Of a DNA stretch of 14,140 nucleotides, positions 1-6,944 are shown piece by piece. The position numbers and the translations under genes were made by a program. Within the stretch, counting starts at the first letter, position 1. Every line of letters starts with the position of its first letter. The notes beneath the pieces were generated by a model that was given only the letters and a program-made list of their open reading frames with translations, searched no databases and was not told the origin of the DNA. The stretch is from UBA3537 sp965658025 (lineage in GTDB: Bacteria; Bacteroidota; Bacteroidia; Flavobacteriales; Flavobacteriaceae), in NCBI GenBank assembly GCA_965658025.1, contig CBFHQL010000030.1, positions 1 to 14,140 on the forward strand. Reading direction: 5' to 3'.

Positions 1-99
1 ATCAGTATAACAAATTTAGAAATGTGTCTGTATGAACTTATGAAGAGTTCTAAACGGAAAGAATTTAAAAAAATATTAGCATTAGTAAAACAATCCTAA
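1..99 (+). CDS. possible 3' end of an unidentified protein gene (partial)
   Basis: Frame 1 is open from the window edge to a TAA at 97-99 and would encode the last 32 residues of a protein ending in ILALVKQS; the other two plus frames close quickly. The peptide is rich in Lys, Glu and Leu and reads like an amphipathic C-terminal helix. I do not recognise a family. Support is the open frame plus a strong bidirectional hairpin terminator about 50 nt downstream, which is where a gene converging on the TPR gene should end. With so little sequence this could also be chance. Confidence 0.35.
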   Translation: MSITNLEMCLYELMKSSKRKEFKKILALVKQS

Positions 100-149
100 C
101 TTAACAAATTGTGACTATATGTTATTTGTGCTGAGGAAACGACTAACAA

Positions 150-176
150 AAAAGCCCATACAGTGTATGGGCTTTT
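150..176. terminator. bidirectional intrinsic terminator
   Basis: There is a perfect 12-bp stem (150-161 with 165-176) around a 3-nt AGT loop, with arms AAAAGCCCATAC and GTATGGGCTTTT. On the minus strand the hairpin is followed by six Ts (complement of 148-153), so it suits the end of the gyrA-TPR transcript. On the plus strand it ends in TTTT, so it could also stop transcription from any gene entering from the left edge. The region 100-195 holds nothing else I can identify. Confidence 0.9.
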
Positions 177-195
177 AGGTATAAAAATCGAATTG

Positions 196-1449
196 TTATT
201 GTTCTAAACTATTGGCCAAATCTCTATATTCTTTGGCTTTAGCATCATCACCAGTGGCAGAAAAAATATTGGATAAGGTTTTAGCCGCTTGAATATTAGA
301 CGGATCTGCAACCAGTGCCTTTTCTAAATACGGAATGGCCTCATAATAAAGTTGCTTTCGTTCTTCACGGAGTTCGTCGTAGCGGCGGTCATCTGCAGCC
401 GAAGTGCCCAAATTGTTCATCTCATCAATAATGGATTCTTCTTGCCCTAAAATCAAAGCCGCTAAGTTGATATAGGCATTGGTATAATTAGGATCAAGCT
501 CCACAGCACGTAGATAGTATTTTTTAGCATTAGCCACATCTTTGGCATCAGCGGCAATCACGCCCAAATTGTACTGCAATTCTGCATTTTCGGGATCTTT
601 TTCCGTGGCATATTCCAAAAGTTCTTTAAACTTTTCGGTATTTCCCATGGTATAGTGTACATTGGCTTCGGTGAGGACAAGGTTTAAATCATCTGGATTT
701 TCGGCTCTGGCTTCACGCATGGCTTCAAGGGCTTTTTCGGTCTCCCCTTTTTGATTGTAAATCAAGGCCATGTTTTTGATGATTTCTGGGTATTTAGATT
801 TGGTGTTTTTTTCTGTTGGATTGATGTGCGATTTTGATTTTACAGACACATCACGCAACACTTTACTGTCAAAAGCTTCTTCTTTGTTGGTCTCTTTATT
901 AACGGCAAAATATTGCTTTTCTACACCCGTAAAGCCCAAAGATCTTAACTGTTCATACATCGCCAAAGATTTGTCATATTGTAGGGCATTCACTGCCGAT
1001 GATGCCGCGTAATATAAATAAATGGTGTCCTTTTGTGAAAGTTTGTAGGCATTTGAAAAATAATCTGTAGCAGATGAATAATCACTACTAGACGCAAAAC
1101 CACTTCCTTTTGTGAGCAAATGATTGATTAATTCTTGCAAATACATGCCTTTTTCTTGGGCAGATATAGCAGTAGAAGTGACTTTACCAAAGGCCTCTAC
1201 AGACTGGTCAATATCTGCTGAAGTAGCCGAACCGTTTTTGAAAAATAGTTTGCTTTGATACAGATAGTATTGGCTTTTTTGTTTGTCATCCATTGCATCC
1301 AACAATGACGCCGCAGCGGTAAGCGCAGCAGATGCTTTTTCAAAATTCCCTCGGTCCAACTCTTTTCCAGCGGTACGAAGTTCTTTTTTTTGTGCATTTA
1401 TGGACCAAACAAATGTAAGTAGGAGTCCAAAAATTAGGTAATTTTTCAT
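196..1449 (-). CDS. exported tetratricopeptide-repeat (TPR) protein
   Basis: This is a 417-residue protein. It starts with an N-terminal signal peptide (residues 1-19, hydrophobic core LIFGLLLTFVW, probable cleavage after SINA before Gln20), so it is predicted to be exported to the periplasm. The C-terminal half carries TPR units at about 222-254, 255-288, 289-322 and, after a charged insert at about 340-365, 366-417. They show the usual pattern of a Gly or Ala at mid-helix and 'DP.N' at the ends (ATEKDPEN, AVELDPNY, ALVADPSN). The N-terminal half has weaker helical repeats. TPRs are protein-binding scaffolds; no catalytic domain is visible, so the partner is unknown. Its start lies 17 nt after the gyrA stop, which suggests co-transcription with gyrA, and the strong terminator at 150-176 closes the unit. 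The family assignment is firm; any specific role is not. Confidence 0.9.
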   Translation of the reverse strand: MKNYLIFGLLLTFVWSINAQKKELRTAGKELDRGNFEKASAALTAAASLLDAMDDKQKSQYYLYQSKLFFKNGSATSADIDQSVEAFGKVTSTAISAQEKGMYLQELINHLLTKGSGFASSSDYSSATDYFSNAYKLSQKDTIYLYYAASSAVNALQYDKSLAMYEQLRSLGFTGVEKQYFAVNKETNKEEAFDSKVLRDVSVKSKSHINPTEKNTKSKYPEIIKNMALIYNQKGETEKALEAMREARAENPDDLNLVLTEANVHYTMGNTEKFKELLEYATEKDPENAELQYNLGVIAADAKDVANAKKYYLRAVELDPNYTNAYINLAALILGQEESIIDEMNNLGTSAADDRRYDELREERKQLYYEAIPYLEKALVADPSNIQAAKTLSNIFSATGDDAKAKEYRDLANSLEQ

Positions 1450-1466
1450 GATTTGTTGTATTAAAA

Positions 1467-4097
1467 TTATGCTTCTGTTTGTGTATTTTCTGTTGTGTTA
1501 TCTGGATTCTGGTTTTCATCAGAATCCACTGTTTCTTCTGTTGATTCGCTATCGTCTTCCTCTTCTTTCATCACTTTGGCCACAGCAGCAATAGAATCGG
1601 ATCCTTTAAGATTGATGAGCTTTACACCTTGTGTTGCTCTACCCATGACTCTTAAATCTTCTACTGCCATTCGAATGGCTATTCCTGATTTGTTGATGAT
1701 CATCAAATCGTCTTCGTCCGTTACATTTTTGATCGACACCAAGCTTCCTGTTTTGTCGGTAATGGAAATGGTTTTTACCCCTTTTCCACCACGGTTGGTG
1801 ATGCGGTAATCTTCGAGACTAGAGCGTTTGCCATAGCCATTTTCAGAAACGACCAAAATATTACTTTCCATATCATCTACAGATATCATGCCAATTACTT
1901 CGTCGGTGTCATGTGCAAGTGTAATTCCACGAACACCTGAAGCNNNNNNNNNNNNNNNNNNNNNNNNNNNNNNNNNNNNNNNNNNNNNNNNNNNNNNNNN
2001 NNNNNNNNNNNNNNNNNNNNNNNNNNNNNNNNNNNNNNNNNNNCCTCGACCCATTGGACGGGTTTTGGCTTCCTCGAAACGAATGGCTTTCCCAGATTTT
2101 AAAGCAAGCATCACTTGACTTTCTCCTGTGGTGAGCTTTGCTTCAAGTAGCTCATCACCTTCTTTGATGGTGATGGCGTTGATTCCGTTTGTACGTGGAC
2201 GAGAATATTGTTCTAAAGAAGTTTTCTTCACTTGTCCTTTTTTGGTCGCCATAATCACATAATGCGCATTGATATACTCCTCGTCTTTTAGGTTTTGTGT
2301 ACAAATAAATGCTTTGACTTTATCGTCTTGTTCAATATTGATTAAGTTTTGAATCGCGCGGCCTTTGGACGTCTTGCTGCCCTCTGGAATTTCATAAACA
2401 CGCATCCAGAAACATTTTCCTTTTTGGGTAAAAAACAACATATATTGGTGGTTTGTCCCCACAAAAAGGTGTTCCAAAAAGTCTTCATTTCGCGTGGTAG
2501 AGGCCTTTTGTCCTACGCCTCCTCTGTTTTGTGTTCTGTATTCCGTCAACGAAGTCCGCTTGATGTATCCGGCATGAGAAATTGTAATCACCACTTGCTC
2601 GTTAGGAATCATGTCCTCAATAGACAAATCGCCACCAGCATACTCAATGGTAGAACGACGTTCATCACCATATTTATCTTTTACCACCACCAATTCATCT
2701 TTGATGATTTGCATACGGCGCTCTTTTTTATCTAAAATATCTTTTAAGTCCTCAATAGTTTTCATGAGCTCTTCGAACTCAGAACGCAATTTATCTTGCT
2801 CTAATCCCGTAAGCTGACGCAAGCGCATTTCTACAATGGCTTTGGCCTGAATTTCACTCAGCTCAAAACGCTTGATAAGTTTTTGACGGGCTTCATCTGG
2901 ATTCGATGAGCCGCGAATAATTGCAATGACTTCATCAATGTTATCAGAAGCAATAATCAATCCCTCTAGGATGTGTGCACGTTCTTCCGCTTTGCGCAAC
3001 TCATAAGTAGTTCTGCGGACCACAACCTCATGACGATGCTCTACAAAATGATGAATCATGTCTTTGAGATTCAACATCTCCGGGCGACCATTGACCAGAG
3101 CAATGTTATTAACGCTAAAAGAGGATTGAAGTGCTGTATATTTGAATAGTTTATTGAGAACAATGTTCGGAATAGCATCACGTTTCAACACATAAACGAT
3201 GCGCATTCCGTTACGGTCAGATTCATCACGAATGGTTGAAATTCCTTCTAGTTTTTTATCATTAACTAGATCAGCAGTTTTCTTAATCATGTCTGCTTTG
3301 TTGACTTGATATGGAATTTCACTGACAATAATGCACTCTCTCCCATTGACTTCTTCAATATTCGCCTTGGCACGGATGACCACACGACCACGTCCCGTTT
3401 TGAACGCTTCTCTTACACCATCATAGCCGTAAATGATTCCTCCTGTAGGAAAATCAGGTGCTTTGACATGCGTAATTAATTCATCAATCTCGATGGCATT
3501 GTTATCAATGTAGGCATTAATTCCGTCTACAACTTCAGACAAGTTGTGTGGCGGCATATTGGTGGCCATACCAACCGCAATACCTGAAGCACCATTGACC
3601 AACAATCCGGGGATACGTGTTGGCAAAACTGTTGGCTCTTGCAGGGTATCGTCAAAATTAAGTTTATGATCAACCGTTTCTTTATCGATATCTGCAAGCA
3701 TATCTTCAGATATTTTTCGCATCCTTGCTTCCGTGTAACGCATCGCTGCAGGGCTATCGCCATCAATTGAACCAAAATTCCCTTGACCATCCACAAGCAT
3801 GTAGCGTAAACTCCACTCTTGGGCCATACGCACCATGGTATCATATACTGAAGTATCGCCATGCGGGTGGTATTTCCCAAGCACTTCTCCAACAATTCTA
3901 GCCGATTTTTTATGTGCAGAATTTGACCTTACACCCAACTCATGCATTCCATACAAAACACGACGGTGAACGGGCTTTAGGCCGTCACGAACGTCAGGTA
4001 GTGCTCTTGAAACAATAACAGACATCGAATAGTCGATGTATGCCGATTTCATTTCATCTTCAATGTTTATGGGAATTAATTTCTCTCCTTCTATCAT
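1467..4097 (-). CDS. gyrA: DNA gyrase subunit A (interrupted by an assembly gap)
   Basis: This is the type IIA topoisomerase subunit that cuts and rejoins DNA; with GyrB it introduces negative supercoils. The N-terminal breakage-reunion domain is clear: the catalytic tyrosine is Tyr121 in AAMRYTEARM, and the quinolone-resistance region is GKYHPHGDTSVYD, with Thr82 and Asp86 at the positions of E. coli Ser83 and Asp87. The C-terminal beta-pinwheel starts at about residue 500 and contains a degenerate GyrA box (QNRGGVG, 523-529; consensus QRRGGKG) and a later repeat with TNRGGKG. The last ~37 residues form an acidic, Asn/Thr-rich tail that is probably disordered. The frame spans 876 codons, of which 34 include Ns; the real protein is probably about 843 residues (see the gap entry). 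The ATG at 4097 gives the canonical GyrA N-terminus. It is divergent from clpC and 17 nt upstream of the TPR gene. ParC is the main alternative but fits less well in domain make-up and length. Confidence 0.96.
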   Translation of the reverse strand: MIEGEKLIPINIEDEMKSAYIDYSMSVIVSRALPDVRDGLKPVHRRVLYGMHELGVRSNSAHKKSARIVGEVLGKYHPHGDTSVYDTMVRMAQEWSLRYMLVDGQGNFGSIDGDSPAAMRYTEARMRKISEDMLADIDKETVDHKLNFDDTLQEPTVLPTRIPGLLVNGASGIAVGMATNMPPHNLSEVVDGINAYIDNNAIEIDELITHVKAPDFPTGGIIYGYDGVREAFKTGRGRVVIRAKANIEEVNGRECIIVSEIPYQVNKADMIKKTADLVNDKKLEGISTIRDESDRNGMRIVYVLKRDAIPNIVLNKLFKYTALQSSFSVNNIALVNGRPEMLNLKDMIHHFVEHRHEVVVRRTTYELRKAEERAHILEGLIIASDNIDEVIAIIRGSSNPDEARQKLIKRFELSEIQAKAIVEMRLRQLTGLEQDKLRSEFEELMKTIEDLKDILDKKERRMQIIKDELVVVKDKYGDERRSTIEYAGGDLSIEDMIPNEQVVITISHAGYIKRTSLTEYRTQNRGGVGQKASTTRNEDFLEHLFVGTNHQYMLFFTQKGKCFWMRVYEIPEGSKTSKGRAIQNLINIEQDDKVKAFICTQNLKDEEYINAHYVIMATKKGQVKKTSLEQYSRPRTNGINAITIKEGDELLEAKLTTGESQVMLALKSGKAIRFEEAKTRPMGRXXXXXXXXXXXXXXXXXXXXXXXXXXXXXXXXXXASGVRGITLAHDTDEVIGMISVDDMESNILVVSENGYGKRSSLEDYRITNRGGKGVKTISITDKTGSLVSIKNVTDEDDLMIINKSGIAIRMAVEDLRVMGRATQGVKLINLKGSDSIAAVAKVMKEEEDDSESTEETVDSDENQNPDNTTENTQTEA
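1944..2043. other. assembly gap of exactly 100 Ns inside gyrA
   Basis: A run of exactly 100 Ns is the usual placeholder for a gap of unknown size. On the coding strand the left side ends ...CCA ATG GGT CGA GG and the right side resumes GCT TCA GGT GTT, reading RPMGR-[GG?]-ASGVRG. In GyrA relatives this pinwheel motif has just one residue between MGR and the A/T-S/A/T-GV(R/K)G part (MGRTAAGV in Bacillus, MGCNTTGV in E. coli, recalled from memory). A gap of a single base would restore a Gly codon and keep the frame, so the Ns probably stand for about 1 nt rather than 100. Confidence 0.85.
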
Positions 4098-4155
4098 AGG
4101 TTGATTTTATTGCAATTATTATATTCAAGCTAATATAAAACAAACCTTTTTTTTT

Positions 4156-4184
4156 ACCCCCAAAAAAGTGCTTTTTTTTAGGGT
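4156..4184. other. imperfect hairpin in the gyrA-clpC spacer
   Basis: ACCC (4156-4159) can pair with GGGT (4181-4184), and A6 (4162-4167) with T6 (4172-4177) around a GTGC loop, leaving a small internal loop between the two stems. It is not followed by a T-run in a position that would make a terminator for either neighbour. It lies 59-87 nt upstream of the gyrA start, so it might sit in the gyrA leader or just bend DNA. The sequence is low-complexity, so the structure may mean nothing. Confidence 0.3.
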
Positions 4185-4186
4185 AT

Positions 4187-4221
4187 TTTATCAACAATTT
4201 AAGAGGTTAAGCGTTGATAAA
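4187..4221. repeat. 9-bp inverted repeat, candidate operator between gyrA and clpC
   Basis: TTTATCAAC (4187-4195) and GTTGATAAA (4213-4221) are perfect inverted copies separated by 17 nt, with arm centres 26 bp apart. The left arm plus the next base reads TTATCAACA, one mismatch from the DnaA box TTATCCACA; the right arm reads TTATCAACG on the other strand. The dyad sits 90 bp upstream of the gyrA start and 124 bp upstream of the clpC start, so one bound protein could affect either gene. Function is inferred only from symmetry and position. An AT-rich spacer makes a chance 9-bp dyad reasonably possible. Confidence 0.35.
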
Positions 4222-4297
4222 TACAAGTCGAAAAATTTTGATTTTTAATAGTTTTTAATATCATTTGTAAGATCAAATTTTATTTGAGGTATAGTTT

Positions 4298-4329
4298 TTG
4301 AATTATGACTTATAAAATTCGTATTTTTA
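4298..4329 (+). promoter_or_regulatory. candidate clpC promoter (Bacteroidota type)
   Basis: TTG at 4298-4300, a 21-nt spacer and TATTTTTA at 4322-4329 match the Bacteroidota housekeeping pattern TTG-N17-23-TAnnTTTG except for the last base. Transcription would start about 10 nt before the clpC ATG, giving a very short leader. No CIRCE (HrcA) or CtsR-type heptad operator is visible upstream of clpC. The remainder of the 4098-4344 spacer is AT-rich, with A and T tracts. Confidence 0.35.
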
Positions 4330-4344
4330 TACAAAATATTTTCT

Positions 4345-6897
4345 ATGGATGACAACTTTTCACCCCGAGTTAAAGATGTGATTTCTTTCAGTAAAGAAGA
4401 AGCATTACGTCTTGGACATGATTTTATCGGAACCGAGCATTTGATGCTGGGCTTGCTTCGTGATGGCCACGGTAAAGCAGTAGAGATCTTAAATGCACTT
4501 GATATTGACTTAAGTCAACTCCGCCGTAAAGTAGAAATTTTAAGCCCTGCAAACCCCAACATCAATGTTGCCGCAAATGAGAAAAAAAATCTACACTTGA
4601 CGCGACAAGCAGAACGCGCCTTAAAAACCACTTTTTTAGAGGCCAAACTTTTTCAAAGTAAATCAATTAACACCGCTCATTTACTGTTGTGTGTCTTAAG
4701 GAATGAGAATGATCCCACTACAAAATTGCTCAACAAATTACGAGTGAATTACGACAATGTGAAAGAACAGTTTAAAAACATGATTACTAGCAGTGATGAT
4801 GATTATATCGATACACCAAAAGCAGAGTCTTTCTCCGAAGAAGAACCTACAGAAGATAAGGAAAATTTAGGCGCTTTTGGTCAAACATCATCAACCAAAA
4901 CAAACAAAAAATCTAAAACGCCTGTTTTGGATAATTTTGGCCGCGACCTTACGGCTATGGCCGAAGAAGGAAAGCTTGATCCTGTGGTAGGCCGCGACAA
5001 AGAAATTCAGCGTGTTTCACAAATTTTAAGCCGAAGAAAGAAAAATAATCCTTTGCTTATTGGAGAACCTGGTGTGGGTAAATCTGCAATCGCTGAAGGG
5101 CTTGCCAATAGAATCGTCAAACGTAAAGTTTCCAGAATTCTTTTCAACAAACGCGTAGTCACTTTAGACCTAGCGAGTTTGGTTGCAGGGACAAAATACA
5201 GAGGCCAATTCGAAGAACGTATGAAAGCGGTCATGAATGAATTGGAAAAAAATGACGATGTAATCCTGTTCATAGACGAAATTCATACCATTGTTGGTGC
5301 TGGAGGCGCAACAGGAAGTCTTGATGCTTCCAACATGTTTAAACCCGCTCTTGCAAGAGGAGAAATACAATGTGTAGGTGCTACAACGCTTGATGAATAC
5401 AGACAACACATCGAAAAAGACGGTGCTTTGGAACGACGTTTTCAAAAAGTTATTATCGAACCAACCTCTGTTGATGAAACTATTGAGATACTGAACAACA
5501 TCAAAAATAAGTACGAAGAACACCACAATGTAGACTATACAGACGAAGCTATTGAGGCCTGTGTCAAACTAACAAGCCGCTATATGTCTGATCGTTTTCT
5601 TCCAGACAAAGCAATCGATGCATTGGATGAAGCTGGATCGCGTGTGCACATCACTAACATTGATGTTCCTGAACAAATTGTAGAGCTCGAAACAGAACTA
5701 GAAGCTGTACGTGCAACCAAAAACTCTGTTGTCAAAAAACAAAAATATGAAGAAGCTGCAAAGCTTCGCGACGACGAGAAAAGACTCGAAAAAAGTTTGT
5801 CTGAAGCTCAAGAAAAATGGGAAGAAGAATCCAAATTAAATAGAGAAATTGTAACTGAAGAAAACGTAGCCGAAGTCGTTTCAATGATGACTGGTATTCC
5901 AGTAAATCGGATTGCACAAACAGAAGGCAACAAGCTTTCATTATTACCAGAGCTTATCAATGGAAAAGTAATTGGCCAAGATGAGGCGGTCTCTAAGGTT
6001 GTTAAAGCCATTCAAAGAAATCGTGCCGGGCTTAAAGACCCCAACAAACCCATTGGATCATTTATATTTTTAGGGCAAACAGGTGTTGGAAAAACACAAT
6101 TGGCCAAAGTACTCGCAGGCGAATTGTTTGACAGTACCGATGCTTTAATCCGCATTGATATGAGTGAATACATGGAGAAATTTGCCATCTCTCGTCTTGT
6201 AGGTGCACCTCCAGGATATGTCGGTTACGAAGAAGGCGGACAACTCACTGAAAAAGTGAGGCGAAAGCCCTATGCCGTCATACTTTTGGATGAAATAGAA
6301 AAAGCGCATCCCGATGTATTCAATATGCTGCTGCAGGTTTTGGATGATGGATTTTTGACCGATAGTCTAGGACGCAAGATTGACTTTAGCAACACCATCA
6401 TCATCATGACCTCTAATATTGGTGCGCGAAAACTCAAAGATTTTGGAACGGGGGTTGGATTTGGTACCGCTGCTCAAAAACAGCAAGAAAGTGCCAATGC
6501 ACGTGGGGTGATTGAAAATGCATTGAAAAAAGCATTTGCTCCTGAATTTTTAAATAGAATAGATGATGTTGTTGTATTCAACACCTTAGAAAAAGAAGAT
6601 ATCGACAAAATCATTGATATCGAATTAGCAAAACTTTTGGAACGTATTTCAGAACTTGGATACCACTTAAAACTCAGCAAAAAAGCGCGTAGTTTTATCG
6701 CTGAGAAAGGGTTTGACAAGCAGTACGGAGCACGACCACTAAAGCGTGCCATTCAGAAGTATGTGGAAGATGCTATAGCCGAGGAAATTATTAAATCTAA
6801 TATCCAAGAAGGCGATAGCATTACAATGGATATTGGTAAGAATGATACTGAACTCAAAATCAAAATCACCAGTACCAAAAAATCTGAAGAAAAGTAA
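4345..6897 (+). CDS. clpC: ATP-dependent Clp protease ATP-binding subunit ClpC
   Basis: This is an 850-residue Hsp100 unfoldase that threads proteins into the ClpP peptidase in the cytosol. Domains in order are: a double Clp-N repeat (about 1-150); an acidic, Ser/Thr/Lys-rich linker (150-195); AAA-1 with Walker A GEPGVGKS (240-247), pore loop KYRG (284-287), Walker B ILFIDE (307-312) and the arginine pair in ALERRF (361-366); a short coiled middle region with a UVR motif (about 464-485, KYEEAAKLRDDEKRLE); and AAA-2 with Walker A GQTGVGKT (577-584), pore loop GYVGY (624-628) and Walker B ILLDE (646-650). The ClpP-docking tripeptide VGF is at 704-706, which separates this protein from ClpB. The usual Pro in the second Walker A is Gln here, which should not disable it. 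The ATG at 4345 gives the standard N-terminus, and the gene ends in its own terminator. clpP is not in the window. Confidence 0.97.
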   Translation: MDDNFSPRVKDVISFSKEEALRLGHDFIGTEHLMLGLLRDGHGKAVEILNALDIDLSQLRRKVEILSPANPNINVAANEKKNLHLTRQAERALKTTFLEAKLFQSKSINTAHLLLCVLRNENDPTTKLLNKLRVNYDNVKEQFKNMITSSDDDYIDTPKAESFSEEEPTEDKENLGAFGQTSSTKTNKKSKTPVLDNFGRDLTAMAEEGKLDPVVGRDKEIQRVSQILSRRKKNNPLLIGEPGVGKSAIAEGLANRIVKRKVSRILFNKRVVTLDLASLVAGTKYRGQFEERMKAVMNELEKNDDVILFIDEIHTIVGAGGATGSLDASNMFKPALARGEIQCVGATTLDEYRQHIEKDGALERRFQKVIIEPTSVDETIEILNNIKNKYEEHHNVDYTDEAIEACVKLTSRYMSDRFLPDKAIDALDEAGSRVHITNIDVPEQIVELETELEAVRATKNSVVKKQKYEEAAKLRDDEKRLEKSLSEAQEKWEEESKLNREIVTEENVAEVVSMMTGIPVNRIAQTEGNKLSLLPELINGKVIGQDEAVSKVVKAIQRNRAGLKDPNKPIGSFIFLGQTGVGKTQLAKVLAGELFDSTDALIRIDMSEYMEKFAISRLVGAPPGYVGYEEGGQLTEKVRRKPYAVILLDEIEKAHPDVFNMLLQVLDDGFLTDSLGRKIDFSNTIIIMTSNIGARKLKDFGTGVGFGTAAQKQQESANARGVIENALKKAFAPEFLNRIDDVVVFNTLEKEDIDKIIDIELAKLLERISELGYHLKLSKKARSFIAEKGFDKQYGARPLKRAIQKYVEDAIAEEIIKSNIQEGDSITMDIGKNDTELKIKITSTKKSEEK

Positions 6898-6916
6898 AAA
6901 CAGCTTATTCTACACT

Positions 6917-6944
6917 AAACCCTTGCAAAACGCAGGGGTTTTTT
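6917..6944 (+). terminator. intrinsic terminator of clpC
   Basis: A 10-bp stem (6917-6926 AAACCCTTGC with 6932-6941 GCAGGGGTTT, including one U-G pair) closes a 5-nt AAAAC loop and runs into six Ts (6939-6944). It lies 20 nt after the clpC stop. The end of the T-tract overlaps the hutH stop codon (6943-6945). On the minus strand the hairpin is followed by only three Ts, so it probably works mainly for clpC. Confidence 0.88.

Noticed and set aside
577..702. CRISPR-like or tandem repeat structure in the TPR gene
   Set aside because: The periodicity is protein-level TPR repetition with diverged DNA, not DNA repeats.
2349..2817. Plus-strand open frames opposite gyrA
   Set aside because: They lie wholly antisense to a well-conserved gene, have unnatural composition and no family resemblance.
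1467..4097. ParC (topoisomerase IV subunit) in place of GyrA
   Set aside because: The full beta-pinwheel with GyrA-box-like motifs, the N-terminal sequence and the acidic tail fit GyrA; ParC of this group has a shorter or divergent C-terminal domain.
4156..4184. Hairpin as a terminator
   Set aside because: It sits upstream of both divergent genes, where no transcript needs to end, and the T-run is part of the stem, not after it.
4098..4344. Replication origin or DnaA-box cluster in the AT-rich spacer
   Set aside because: Only one near-match to a DnaA box and its partial mirror are present, and there is no dnaA gene or repeated box array.
5977..6100. Non-consensus second Walker A in ClpC (GQTGVGKT) and in ClpB (GTTGVGKT) as a sign of inactive ATPase
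   Set aside because: The altered position is a variable x of GxxxxGK[TS]; the catalytic Gly, Lys and Thr and the Walker B acids are all present.
5007..6752. Minus-strand open frames opposite clpC
   Set aside because: They are shadow frames of the ClpC coding sequence, with no recognisable motifs.
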